From positions 124,001 through 188,000 of the forward strand of contig NZ_JAJJPA010000009.1 in assembly GCF_020907985.1 (NCBI RefSeq): a DNA stretch of 64,000 nucleotides. The letters are read 5' to 3'. The notes beneath the pieces were generated by a model. The model did not search any database. It was not told where the DNA came from and saw nothing but the letters and a program-made list of their open reading frames with translations. Numbering within the stretch: the stretch's first letter is position 1; the number at the start of each line of letters is the position of its first letter. A program made the position numbers and the translations under genes. Source of the stretch: Kitasatospora humi. Its GTDB lineage: Bacteria > Actinomycetota > Actinomycetes > Streptomycetales > Streptomycetaceae. Of this stretch, positions 25,128-33,463 are shown in pieces.

Positions 25128-27098
25128 TCAGCTCAGCGGACGACAGAGCAGCGCGTCCGGCACGCCGTACTGGAGCCACTTCCAGGTGTAGGCGACGCCG
25201 GCGACGTACTCGTTGTCGGCGCACTGGCCCTTGTAGTAGCCGGGCGCCCAGTCGCTGGCGTTCGAGCCGCCACTGGTGGGGCGGTTGTCGCCGTGGTCGA
25301 ACCAGACGTCGTGCCCGGCGGTCGGCAGGGTGCGGGCGGACGGCGCGCAGAGCAGGGCGGCCATGGAGTTGCTGTTGACGCTGTAGCCGACAGCGTAGGT
25401 GTTGTCGGGGCACTGCAGCTTGTTGTAGCCGACCGCCCAGTCGCCTTCGGTGACGTAGCGCTCGTCGGTGACGGCGGTGAACGGCCCGCCCGTGGCGGCG
25501 GGTTCGCCGGCGTCGGTGCACAGGCCGCGGCTGTCGCTGCGGCCCAGGCCCACCAGGCGTTCGGTGTCCGGGCAGTCGCCCTTGCGGTTGCCGTAACTCC
25601 AGTCGCTCTGCGCCAGCATGGTGGCCGAGGCGTCCTGGTCGGCGTTGTCGAGGTCGAGCATGTTCCAGTGGTTCACCCGTGGCACCTGGCCGCTGTACGA
25701 GGGCGCGTTGATCAGCTTGTTCCAGTCGGGCGCCCGCCAGTCCCCGGGATCATTGAGGCTGAGCTGGTTGCCGCGGGTGTCGTAGTCGAGCAGCGCCCAG
25801 TTGTCCTGCGGGTTGCCGTTGGCGTCGGTCCAGCCGACCAGCGGCCACACGGCGAAGTCGGTGTCGTTCTTCACCAGGATGTCGGTGAAGTTGTCGAACC
25901 AGGCCTGCTCCTTGGTGTCCGTGGAGCCGCGACCGGCGGCACCGAACTCGCTCACCCACACGGGGGCGGTGAAGTGCTGGCCGGACTGGGTGACGAACAG
26001 GGCTTCCTGGTTGACCACCTGGGCGAGCTGGTCGGGAGTGAAGTCCTCGTAGCGCGGGTCGCTGGTGGCGCCCAATCCGCTGGTGGCACCGGTGTTGGCC
26101 GGGCCGGTGTAGGCGTAGAAGTGCGCGGAGTACACCAGCTTGCCGGAGTTGATCAGGGTGTTGGAGAGGTTGGCGACCGGGGTGAGCATCGGCCGCCCGT
26201 GCGGGGTGATGGCCGTCGGGATGCCCTGCCAGTTGATGCCCTCCATGATGATCAGCATGTCGGGGTCGGCCTGGAGGATCTTGTTGCCGGCCTCCTCGAA
26301 GGCGGCGTACTCGTCGTGGCTGTCACCCATGCCCCAGTTGGGGTCGTCCCAGGTGTCGCGGCGCACCTCGTTGCGCAGGTCGGCGCCGACCACGCGCTTG
26401 TTGTTCTTGTAGCGGTTCACCATGAACAGCCAGTCGTCCTCCCACTGCTGGGTGGTCTGGCCGCTGTTCCAGCGCTCGTTGCCGTCCAGGCCGCAGCAGA
26501 ACCGGTAGCTGGTGGTGTGGTTGTTGAGGATCACCGCGAACCCGTCGCCGGTCAGCGCGGCCACCACGGCGTCATAGACCTGGAGCGGGGTCATGCCCTT
26601 CAGCTGCGGGTTCGCCGCCACGGCCGAGTCCGGCACGGTGCCGGTGTCGTGGATCAGCGCGTTGGCGAACGGCAGCCGGACGGCGTTGAGACCGAGGCTG
26701 TGGAAGCCCGCCAGGATCTCGCCGATCGGGGCGCGGTCCAGGCCGAGCGGGATGTTGTGGGACACCTGGCCGGCCTGGTTGTTCGCCGGGTCGTTGACGT
26801 CCCCGCTGCCTTCCCAAGTGCCCTGCGCGCCGGACCAGTTGCCGGCCTGCAGCTTGAACCGGTCGCCGTTCGCGTCGACGATGTACCGGCCGCGGGTGCT
26901 GAGCGGGCCGGTCCAGGACGCGGAGAGCTGGGCGCCGGTCAGCACCGGGGCGGCCGGCGCGCCGGCGACGGTGGTGGCGGAGGCGGGTGCGGCTGTGATG
27001 CCGGCGGGTACGCCGAGCAGGGCCACGGCCGTGGCGACCGCCAAGACCATGTGGCGGCGGAGGGCTCGGGGCGCGCGCGCCGGGCTGGTGAAAGTCAC
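25128..27098 (-). CDS. Secreted glycoside hydrolase family 5 (cellulase-like) with C-terminal triplicate domain
   Basis: 656 residues from GTG 27098 (GGAGAG upstream). A signal peptide (ALRRHMVLAVATAVALLGVP) precedes a GH5 TIM barrel with LGLNAVRLPF, the acid/base Glu in GADLRNEVRRD and the nucleophile Glu in VWVSEFGA. The C-terminal 170 residues contain three related units starting SDWSYGNRKGDCPD, GDWAVGYNKLQCPDN and SDWAPGYYKGQCADN, each with paired cysteines. They probably form a small carbohydrate- or wall-binding domain. The frame is open upstream to about 27449, but the composition there is not coding-like. It probably attacks an extracellular polysaccharide; the substrate is not clear. 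Confidence 0.9.
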   Translation of the reverse strand: MTFTSPARAPRALRRHMVLAVATAVALLGVPAGITAAPASATTVAGAPAAPVLTGAQLSASWTGPLSTRGRYIVDANGDRFKLQAGNWSGAQGTWEGSGDVNDPANNQAGQVSHNIPLGLDRAPIGEILAGFHSLGLNAVRLPFANALIHDTGTVPDSAVAANPQLKGMTPLQVYDAVVAALTGDGFAVILNNHTTSYRFCCGLDGNERWNSGQTTQQWEDDWLFMVNRYKNNKRVVGADLRNEVRRDTWDDPNWGMGDSHDEYAAFEEAGNKILQADPDMLIIMEGINWQGIPTAITPHGRPMLTPVANLSNTLINSGKLVYSAHFYAYTGPANTGATSGLGATSDPRYEDFTPDQLAQVVNQEALFVTQSGQHFTAPVWVSEFGAAGRGSTDTKEQAWFDNFTDILVKNDTDFAVWPLVGWTDANGNPQDNWALLDYDTRGNQLSLNDPGDWRAPDWNKLINAPSYSGQVPRVNHWNMLDLDNADQDASATMLAQSDWSYGNRKGDCPDTERLVGLGRSDSRGLCTDAGEPAATGGPFTAVTDERYVTEGDWAVGYNKLQCPDNTYAVGYSVNSNSMAALLCAPSARTLPTAGHDVWFDHGDNRPTSGGSNASDWAPGYYKGQCADNEYVAGVAYTWKWLQYGVPDALLCRPLS

Positions 27099-27318
27099 GG
27101 TGTCTCTCCAAGGGGCCGGAGTGGGAGGCAAGGTGATCGGGGGGAAGGCGCAGCGGGCCCCGGGAAGGGGGCAGGCCCGCGGTGCTCCGGCGACATGGTG
27201 GCTCAGCGGCGCGCCGAAAACCATAGCCGGCGGGGAAGTCGGGGCTGGCAACCCGGCCATGGCCCCCACGACGGGCAGCCCACTCCGGGCGCACCCGGTT
27301 GCCCAAGTCGACCCGTCG

Positions 27319-28284
27319 TCAGGGTGCGGCGGCGATGGCGTGCCGCCGCTGCCACACCCCGGCGGAGATGCGGGCCAGCAGGCGGGCGGCGGGATCGTGC
27401 ACGTCCTCGCCGTTGGCCAGCGGGCCGGTGTAGCAGACGGCGAGCGCATAGGGCGGCGCGTCCGTCGGGCGGACCACCGCGGCGCTGTGCCGTGCCCCGG
27501 GGAGCCAGCCGTTCTTCCCGGCCAGGCGGGTGCCGGGCGGCAGACCTGCCGCCAGATCCACCCGGTGCGCGTTGTGCTCCAACATCGCCAGCACCTCGGG
27601 CTCCAGCGACTCCAGGAGGAGTACCAGATCGAGCGCGCTCACCCGGTTGTGCATCCCCGCCTGCCGGGCGGCGTGGTCCTCGATGCCCCGTGGTGTTCGG
27701 CCCACCGCCCCCGCTCGGTGCCACACCTGCGCGACCGCCGGCGCCCCGACCTGGCCCAGGCACAGGTTGGTCGCCAGGTTGGAGGAGTGGGTGACCATCC
27801 GTTCGGCCAGCCAGCGCAGCGGCACCCGCTCGCCCAGGTGCTGCCACGGCAGCGGATCGCTGTCCCAGTCCCTGGTGTTGGCGTACTCGCCACCGGCTGC
27901 CGACCGGAAGCTGTTGATCACGGGTACCGGCTGTTCCCAGTCGAGCCCGCCGCGGTACAGGGCCGCCAGCACGGCCATCTTCATGGTGCTGGCAGCTTCG
28001 TGCGGCACCCGCTCGTTGCGCAGCACCACCGGATCGCGCCGCCAGGGCGCCACCACCACCGATAGCACGGCCTCATCGTAGCCGTCGGGCGGGTCGGAAG
28101 ACTCGGCCCGCGTCCGGTCCGAGCGGGTGATGAGCGACGGGGGACGCGGTGACATGCTCGCCCGCGGCGCATGCACCGGCTGAGCCGGCTGGGCGGCGGC
28201 CGCCACTGGTGCCGCCGCCGTGCTGCCCGTCGTCGCGAAAGCATGAACCCGCGACAGACGTATGCGAATTAACCAAACTCTCAC
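27319..28284 (-). CDS. Exported class A beta-lactamase-fold serine hydrolase with an early TTA codon
   Basis: 321 residues. The penicillin-interacting motifs are recognisable: SxxK as STMK (HEAASTMKMAVLAAL), the SxN box as HSSN, and a KTG-like KNG in LAGKNGW. It may be a beta-lactamase or a wall-associated DD-peptidase-like enzyme. The GTG at 28284 has GGGAGG 4 bases upstream and fixes the start. The N-terminus looks like an export signal. Codon 5 is TTA (28270-28272), the rare leucine codon read by the bldA tRNA, so translation may depend on developmental stage. It is divergent from the gene at 28344 over 59 bp. Confidence 0.85.
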   Translation of the reverse strand: MRVWLIRIRLSRVHAFATTGSTAAAPVAAAAQPAQPVHAPRASMSPRPPSLITRSDRTRAESSDPPDGYDEAVLSVVVAPWRRDPVVLRNERVPHEAASTMKMAVLAALYRGGLDWEQPVPVINSFRSAAGGEYANTRDWDSDPLPWQHLGERVPLRWLAERMVTHSSNLATNLCLGQVGAPAVAQVWHRAGAVGRTPRGIEDHAARQAGMHNRVSALDLVLLLESLEPEVLAMLEHNAHRVDLAAGLPPGTRLAGKNGWLPGARHSAAVVRPTDAPPYALAVCYTGPLANGEDVHDPAARLLARISAGVWQRRHAIAAAP

Positions 28285-28343
28285 AATTCCTCCCTCTTGC
28301 GCAGATCTGTGCCTGACGGCACGATGTCGCGGAGGTGATCGCC

Positions 28344-29135
28344 ATGCCGCGTCGAAGATCGCGAAGACCGTTCCGACTCGCCAGCCTGCTGGCTGCTGCG
28401 GCGTTGGCCCTCTCCGTCGCGGGAGCGGCCGGAGTGGCGCTGACGCTGCTGCGGAGACCGACCCGGTCGGTGCTCCAACTCGCCGCTCCGCCACTGGCGC
28501 TTCCGGCCTTGCGGGTGACGCCCACCGCCACGCCGTCGGTGCCGGCGCCGCCACGCGACGGCGCGCTCCAGGACGCGGAGGACGCGCTCAGGGGCGACCC
28601 CGTCTACCTGCCGCAGGACAGCGACCCCGCCGATACGTCCGCCATGGAGTCCGTGGTCCAGGGCGCCGGCGGCGGACTCTACGTGGCCCAGCTACCCGCG
28701 ACCTCGGCGCGGTTCGCCGGGGGCGGCCAGCAGCTGGTCGACCGGCTCTGCCATGACCTCGCCTTGACCGGATACGATCCCGACCCCAGCTGCGTCGTCC
28801 TCGCCGACCGGCAACTCTGGCTGTCTTCAGCCGTGTTGAGCAGGACTGAACTGGACGCGCTCCGGCGCCGGGCGACCGCCGGCGCCGCGACCGACCCCGA
28901 CTCGGCACTCGGTGTCCTGGCCGCTTCGCTCGGCGCCGACCTCGGCAGCCTGCGTGCCTCCGAGGCCGACGCCGACGCCGACGCGCCGGCGACCCCCGAA
29001 CCGCGCGCCCCCGGCAGTGGACTGCCGTACCCGCGGCTCGCCGAGCAGGGCGTGCTCAGCGCAACCCTGCTGCTCCTGCTCTGGCGGGTGGTCGCCGTGC
29101 GGAGCGGGCGGGTGCACGACGGGCGGCACTGCTGA
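28344..29135 (+). CDS. Membrane-anchored protein of unknown function
   Basis: 263 residues. The N-terminus is very basic (MPRRRSRRPFRLASLL), followed by a membrane segment. A second hydrophobic segment (GVLSATLLLLLWRVVAV) is close to the C-terminus, so most of the protein lies outside the membrane between two anchors. An Asp/Ala repeat (ADADADA) precedes the second segment. ATG 28344 is preferred to GTG 28335 because GGAGG at 28330-28334 is spaced correctly only for the former. No family recognised. Convergent with the SGNH esterase gene, 5 bases apart. Confidence 0.75.
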   Translation: MPRRRSRRPFRLASLLAAAALALSVAGAAGVALTLLRRPTRSVLQLAAPPLALPALRVTPTATPSVPAPPRDGALQDAEDALRGDPVYLPQDSDPADTSAMESVVQGAGGGLYVAQLPATSARFAGGGQQLVDRLCHDLALTGYDPDPSCVVLADRQLWLSSAVLSRTELDALRRRATAGAATDPDSALGVLAASLGADLGSLRASEADADADAPATPEPRAPGSGLPYPRLAEQGVLSATLLLLLWRVVAVRSGRVHDGRHC

Positions 29136-29140
29136 GCCGT

Positions 29141-30328
29141 TCAGCCCGCCGAGCGCTGCCCGAAGGGGCCGGCGGCCCCGAAGACGAGCGCGGCGAACCG
29201 CTCGGCGATGTGGCGGTGGGTGGCGGCATCGGGGTGCAGGCCGTCGGGGAGCGGCAGTCGGGCGGCGTCGGCCTCGCCGTAGAGCTCGCGGCCGTCCAGG
29301 TGGTGCAGATTGGCGTCCTCGGCGGCGCGCTGCTCCACGATGCGGGCCAGTTCGGCGCGGATGACGCGCAGCGTGAGCTTCCCGGCCGCGGTCTCGGCGG
29401 GGTCGCCCGTCGCGCGGAAGCGCACCTCGCCGGCGCCGAGGGCCGTGAAGTCGAACCCGGTGGGGCCGGGAACCTCCTCGTGCATCGGGCACAGGATGGG
29501 GGAGACGACCAGGAGCGGCGTGGTCGGATGGCCCTCCCGGATGGTGTCGAGGAACCCGTGGACGGCCGGTGCGAACGCGCGCAGGCGCATCAGGTCGGCG
29601 TTGACCACGTTGATGCCCAGCTTGACGCTGATCAGGTCGGCCCGGGTGTCGCGCAGCGTACGGGCGGTGAACGGGTCGAGCAGGGCGCTGCCGCCCAGGC
29701 CCAGGTTGACCAGCTCCACCCGGCCGGCCGCCGCGGCCAGCGCCGGCCAGGTGGTGCTGGGGCTGGCGGCATCGGAGCCGTGGCTGATCGAACTGCCGTG
29801 GTGCAGCCACACGGTGCGGTCGCGGTCGGACAGCGGCGCGACCGGGCGGTCGGTGCGCAGGGCGGCGAGCTCGGTGGTCTCGTCGTGCGGCAGCCAGATC
29901 TCCACCTCCTTCTCGCCCTCCGGCAGGTCGGCGAAGCGAAGGGTGCCGACCGGGCCGGGCCGTGAGGCGGTGGTGCCGGTGCTCAAGTCGATGGTCAGGG
30001 TGTTGCCGTCGGTCAGGCTCGCCTGGTCGGCCAGGCGGCCGTCGATGCGCAGGTCGTAGACGCCGTCCGGTCGCGGCGGGGCACCCGGGTAGATCCGCTT
30101 GGTGGGCAGGGCGTCCAGCTCGATGACGGTGGCGTGGGTGCGGAAGGCCAGCCGCACGCCGGAGGGTTGGGACTCCGCCATGGCCAACTGCGGGTCCGGG
30201 CACTGCTCGCGAGCCCGGGCGGGCAGTCGGTGCGGGAGCACGCCGTGCTCGGTGTGCTCCAAGTCGAGGGCGCCACGGAGGAGTTCGGTGGTGATGGGGG
30301 TGGTGATCAGGTGGTTCGGGGTCTTCAT
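29141..30328 (-). CDS. SGNH/GDSL-type esterase
   Basis: 395 residues. An N-terminal beta-rich domain (about 1-170) precedes the SGNH domain. Block I is WLHHGSSISHGSDA, with the serine in the GSSIS variant. Then come NLGLGGSALLDP (block II glycine), KLGINVVNAD (block III) and LPDGLHPDAATH (Asp and His of block V). The organisation matches two-domain GDSL esterases acting on acyl esters or acetylated glycans. No signal peptide, so cytoplasmic. ATG 30328 is chosen without a strong ribosome binding site. It follows the TetR gene by 44 bases and is probably its co-transcribed target. Confidence 0.85.
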   Translation of the reverse strand: MKTPNHLITTPITTELLRGALDLEHTEHGVLPHRLPARAREQCPDPQLAMAESQPSGVRLAFRTHATVIELDALPTKRIYPGAPPRPDGVYDLRIDGRLADQASLTDGNTLTIDLSTGTTASRPGPVGTLRFADLPEGEKEVEIWLPHDETTELAALRTDRPVAPLSDRDRTVWLHHGSSISHGSDAASPSTTWPALAAAAGRVELVNLGLGGSALLDPFTARTLRDTRADLISVKLGINVVNADLMRLRAFAPAVHGFLDTIREGHPTTPLLVVSPILCPMHEEVPGPTGFDFTALGAGEVRFRATGDPAETAAGKLTLRVIRAELARIVEQRAAEDANLHHLDGRELYGEADAARLPLPDGLHPDAATHRHIAERFAALVFGAAGPFGQRSAG

Positions 30329-30372
30329 CGGCCGATGCCTGTTCGGGGTCGGGGTGAGGTGTGGCAACTCGT

Positions 30373-30942
30373 TCAGGGAGTGGGCCAGTTGCGCAGCAGG
30401 GCGTCGAGGGCGTCCAGGATCCGCGTCCAGGTCTGCTCGGTGTCGGGGGCGCTGTGACTGAAGCCGCCGCCGAGTTCGAGGCTGACGTAGCCGTGGAAGG
30501 TGCTGCCCAGCAGTCGCACGGCGTGCGTCTGGTCCGGTTCGGAGAGGTGGTAGCCGCGCAGCACCGCGCGCGTCAGCTGTGCGTGTCGTACGCCCGCGCT
30601 GGCCGCCGCGGTCTGCGGGTTCAGCCGGAGCTGGGCGGCGGCGTAGCGACCGGGGTGCTCCCTGGCGTAGTCGCGGTAGACGTTGGCGAGGGCGGTCAGG
30701 GCGTCCTTGCCGGAGCGGCCGGCCAGTGCGGTGGCCGCCCGGTCGGCGAGTTCCTCGAGGGCGAGCAGGGCGATCCCGGTCTTGAGTTCCTGGGAGTTCC
30801 GCAGGTGCGAGTAGAGGCTCGCGACCTTGACGTCGAACCGGCGGGCCAGCGCCGAGACCGTCACCTGCTCGAAGCCGACCTCGTCGGCCAGTTCCGCGCC
30901 CGCCCGGATCAGACGATCCGCGCTCAATCCGGCCCGTGCCAT
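30373..30942 (-). CDS. TetR-family regulator
   Basis: 189 residues. The helix-turn-helix reads FEQVTVSALARRFDVKVASL followed by YSHLRNSQEL. The C-terminal part (YRDYAREHPGRYAAAQ, GYVSLELGGGF) resembles the WHG-type TetR effector domain. ATG 30942 is favoured because AGGAGA lies 6 bases upstream; GTG 30948 would overlap it. A near-perfect 19-bp dyad 37 bp upstream is the obvious operator, so autoregulation is likely. It would also control the downstream esterase through the shared transcript. Confidence 0.9.
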   Translation of the reverse strand: MARAGLSADRLIRAGAELADEVGFEQVTVSALARRFDVKVASLYSHLRNSQELKTGIALLALEELADRAATALAGRSGKDALTALANVYRDYAREHPGRYAAAQLRLNPQTAAASAGVRHAQLTRAVLRGYHLSEPDQTHAVRLLGSTFHGYVSLELGGGFSHSAPDTEQTWTRILDALDALLRNWPTP

Positions 30943-30978
30943 AACCACTCTCCTATCTGCCGAAAGTGATTATGAGCC

Positions 30979-30997
30979 TGCCTAAACGGTTTAGGCA
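30979..30997. promoter_or_regulatory. TetR operator palindrome
   Basis: TGCCTAAACGGTTTAGGCA is a 19-bp palindrome with 9-bp arms around one central base. It is AT-rich in its centre and lies just upstream of the TetR gene start. Both features are typical of TetR operators. Confidence 0.85.
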
Positions 30998-31118
30998 AGT
31001 GTGCGTCGGTCGACGGCCCACGCGCAAGCGGTCGGGACATCGATCCAGGCCCGGGCGGGCCGAGGCCGCGTCGCGTGCGCGACACGGCCTCATTCGCGGT
31101 TGCTCCGCAGGCTTCCGG

Positions 31119-31544
31119 CTACTGCTTGCCACTGATCTCGATCCGGCGGGCCGTCGGGCGGGTGATGTCCATCGGCACCGTCACGGTCAGGATGCCGTCG
31201 GCGTACGTGGCCCTGACGTCCTCCTCCCGGGCCTGGCTCGGGAGTGGGATCGAACGGGTGAACGAGCCGTAGCGGAACTCGGAGCGCTGCTTCTCCCGGT
31301 GCTCCTCCGATCGTTCGGCCTTGATGGTCAGGACACCGTCCACCACAGTGATCTCGGCATCCCTGGCCGGATCGATGCCGGGAAGCTCGGCCTGGATGAC
31401 ATGACTGCCCTCCTCGTCGAACTCCTCGACGCGGATGTACTGCTCGGCCGACTCCCGCCCGAACGGGAACCCCTCCAGCCACTCGGAGAAGTCCGGCCAC
31501 TGGGAGAACGGGTGTCGTGCTCGTTTGCTCATCTCGCCCGCCAT
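31119..31544 (-). CDS. Hsp20 family small heat-shock protein
   Basis: 141 residues with the alpha-crystallin domain: YIRVEEFDEEGSHVIQAELP, GVLTIKAERSEEH and YADGILTVTVPM with the final GILTV-type strand. The C-terminal tail ARRIEISGKQ has an IEI motif, the inter-subunit anchor of small heat-shock proteins. ATG 31544 has GGGAGG 7 bases upstream. It acts as an ATP-independent holdase that binds unfolding proteins. It is divergent from a stress sigma factor gene across a dyad. Confidence 0.95.
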   Translation of the reverse strand: MAGEMSKRARHPFSQWPDFSEWLEGFPFGRESAEQYIRVEEFDEEGSHVIQAELPGIDPARDAEITVVDGVLTIKAERSEEHREKQRSEFRYGSFTRSIPLPSQAREEDVRATYADGILTVTVPMDITRPTARRIEISGKQ

Positions 31545-31682
31545 GCGAACTGCCTCCCTTCGCGCATGTCCGGGACCGCGCCTACCCGGTTCGGGCGCAC
31601 CGACACGCCGCTCGCCACCCGTGTCGCGGCCCGCCACACGGGTCAGGGTGGTTGGCATCGGCAGGTCTGGGTAGGAGAGGAA

Positions 31683-31707
31683 GTGATCGCGGATCGACCG
31701 CGATCAC
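31683..31707. promoter_or_regulatory. 9-bp dyad between Hsp20 and sigma factor genes
   Basis: GTGATCGCG (31683-31691) and CGCGATCAC (31699-31707) form perfect arms around a 7-base spacer in the divergent region. It does not match the HAIR (HspR) or CIRCE (HrcA) consensus as I know them. Candidate operator for one or both genes. Confidence 0.55.
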
Positions 31708-31814
31708 GCGTCACCCGAATTTCGGATGGAGACTCCTCGCGCCCCCGCTGGGTTGTGGCGCCGAAACGGCCGGCCCCGGGGCGTACGCTCTGCGGTGTCT
31801 GGGAGATGAGTACC

Positions 31815-32678
31815 ATGCCGGCTTCGGCGAGTGCCGACGCCGAGACCACTGTCACGAGGCCCGCGACCACTCCGGTACCACCGCGTCCCAGCCAGGCCCG
31901 GCTGCGCGCGATGGGCAAGGACGAGGCTCGCGAGCTGAGTGATGCGCTCTTCGCCCGGCTGACCGGGTTGGAACGCGAGTCTGCGGCCTACAGTTACGTT
32001 CGCGGCACCATCATCGAGTTGAACATGCCGCTGGTGCGGTTCGTGGCCGGCCGGTTCCGGCACCGCTCCGAGGAGATGCAGGACCTGGTGCAGATCGGCA
32101 CGGTCGGACTGATCAAGGCCGTGGACGGCTACGACCCCGGCCGCGGCGTGGAGTTCGTGACGTACGCGATCCCGACGATCTCCGGCGAGATCAAGCGCTA
32201 CTTCCGGGACACCTCGTGGCCGGTCCGGGTGCCGCGCAGCGTGCAGGAGCTGTACCTGACGGTGGTGCGCGGCTCGGACCGCCTGGAGCAGCAGCTGGGC
32301 CGGGTGCCCCGCCCGGAGGAGATCGCCGACGACCTGGACCTCGCCGAGGAGCAGGTGGCCGAGGGGCAGGCGGCCGGACGGGTGTGCCGCACGGACTCGC
32401 TGGACGCGCTGCACGACGAACAGGACCCGGCAGGCAGTTCCCTGCTCGACCGGATGGGCGAACGGGACGCCGAACTCGACCTGGTCGAGTTCCGGGAGGC
32501 CGTGCGGCCGCTGCTGGCGGCGCTCCCGTACCGCGAGCGGTTCATCCTGGTGCTGCGCTTCTGGGACGACCTGACGCAGAGTCAGATAGCCGCGCGGGTG
32601 GGGATCTCGCAGATGCACGTCTCCCGGCTGCTGACGGCCACCCTGAAGGAGCTGCGGGAGCGCCTCGATTCCGACTGA
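31815..32678 (+). CDS. RNA polymerase sigma factor, SigB/SigF/SigG type
   Basis: 287 residues. Region 2 is clear: LVRFVAGRFRHRSEEMQDLV, then QIGTVGLIKAVDGYDPGRGV and EFVTYAIPTISGEIKRYFRD. Region 3 follows (RVPRSVQELYL) and region 4 contains YRERFILVLRFWDDLTQSQI and AARVGISQMHVSRLL. No zinc or extra domain. ATG 31815 is best placed after GGGAG; ATG 31806 is also in frame, and the long upstream open frame back to 30966 has no sigma sequence. Streptomycetes carry many paralogues of this class, held inactive by RsbW-like kinases; such partners lie at 33464-40224. Confidence 0.95.
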   Translation: MPASASADAETTVTRPATTPVPPRPSQARLRAMGKDEARELSDALFARLTGLERESAAYSYVRGTIIELNMPLVRFVAGRFRHRSEEMQDLVQIGTVGLIKAVDGYDPGRGVEFVTYAIPTISGEIKRYFRDTSWPVRVPRSVQELYLTVVRGSDRLEQQLGRVPRPEEIADDLDLAEEQVAEGQAAGRVCRTDSLDALHDEQDPAGSSLLDRMGERDAELDLVEFREAVRPLLAALPYRERFILVLRFWDDLTQSQIAARVGISQMHVSRLLTATLKELRERLDSD

Positions 32679-32764
32679 CGCCCCCCACGGCGCCTGAGAA
32701 ATGCCGACGTCGGCTGAAGAATGCCGGCGCCGGCACCTGACGCCGACCGACCGGCCCAGCCCAG

Positions 32765-32900
32765 GCGCCGACGCCTCGGCCCAGCGCAAGCGCCGACGCC
32801 CCGGCCTCAGCGCAAGCGCCGACGCCTCGGCTCAGCCAGAGCGCCAACGCCCCGGCAGCGCAAGCGCCGACGCCCCGGCTCAGCGCCGGCGCCGACGCAG
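32765..32900. repeat. About six degenerate 24-26-bp repeats
   Basis: Units of the form GCGCAAGCGCCGACGCC followed by YCGGCYCA recur through the region after the sigma gene and run into the last codons (Arg-rich tail) of the minus-strand DUF6328-like gene. Confidence 0.8.
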
Positions 32901-33398
32901 CAGGTGGGCCGGCATCACCAGCCAGCAGATCGCGAACCACCCCATCACCACGGCGCTGATCACCCAAGCCACGGCACCGCCGCCGGTGGCGACCAGCAGC
33001 AGGAGCAGCAGGGCGGTGGCGATGGCCAGCGCCAGCAGTATCACCCCCAGCGCGACCAAGCGGTGGGCGGCCTGCACCAGTTCAAGCTTCAAGCGGTGCC
33101 CGGCCAGGATCCGGTGGAAGGCGACCGGGGCGATCAGCGTGCCGGTCGCCAGCGCACCCAGCACCACCGTGGCGATGTAGAGCCCGTTCTCCAGGCGGTT
33201 CAACTGGGTGAAACGCGGGGTGAACGCCACGCTCAGCAGGAAGCCGAAGAGGATCTGGGCGCCGGTCTGCGCCACCCGGACCTCCTGAAGCGTCTCCGCC
33301 CAGCGACGGTCCGCGCGCTCGAACGGGGTCTCGTGGCGCCCCTTCTCGGCGGGCTGCTTGCTCTGGGTGGGCCGCTCGGCCCGCCTCGGCGTTCTCAC
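32880..33398 (-). CDS. DUF6328-like four-helix membrane protein
   Basis: 172 residues. A cytoplasmic N-terminus with [20 protein letters not shown] leads into four membrane segments: [52 protein letters not shown] and [20 protein letters not shown]. It ends in an Arg-rich tail. The order and the RWNELLQELRV-like N-terminal motif match the actinobacterial DUF6328 family, of unknown function. GTG 33398 is the proposed start without a good ribosome binding site. The frame is open far upstream but overlaps the STAS gene antisense. Divergent from the STAS gene across a 12-bp inverted repeat. Confidence 0.8.
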   Translation of the reverse strand: MRTPRRAERPTQSKQPAEKGRHETPFERADRRWAETLQEVRVAQTGAQILFGFLLSVAFTPRFTQLNRLENGLYIATVVLGALATGTLIAPVAFHRILAGHRLKLELVQAAHRLVALGVILLALAIATALLLLLLVATGGGAVAWVISAVVMGWFAICWLVMPAHLLRRRRR

Positions 33399-33399
33399 A

Positions 33400-33440
33400 G
33401 CGGGGCGTTTGTCCCAAGGACCGCCGGGCAAACGCCCCGC
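33400..33440. promoter_or_regulatory. 12-bp inverted repeat in the divergent STAS promoter region
   Basis: GCGGGGCGTTTG at 33400-33411 and its exact complement at 33429-33440 are separated by 17 bases. They fill the gap between the divergent DUF6328-like and STAS genes. The long arms suggest an operator or a structured 5' leader. Confidence 0.6.
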
Positions 33441-33463
33441 CGGAAGCACCGGAGGTGCGCCTG

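Noticed and set aside
24819..27794. Plus-strand open frame of 991 codons antisense to the GH5 gene
   Set aside because: A Val/Gly/Ala-rich shadow of the GH5 gene with no recognisable motif and no ribosome binding site.
30966..31814. N-terminal extension of the sigma factor
   Set aside because: The frame is open, but it overlaps Hsp20 antisense and contains no sigma-like sequence; the good start is at 31815.
32765..32900. CRISPR-like repeats
   Set aside because: Units are short, degenerate and contiguous without unique spacers; likewise the arrays at 9386, 14440, 20750 and 24991. No cas genes are present.
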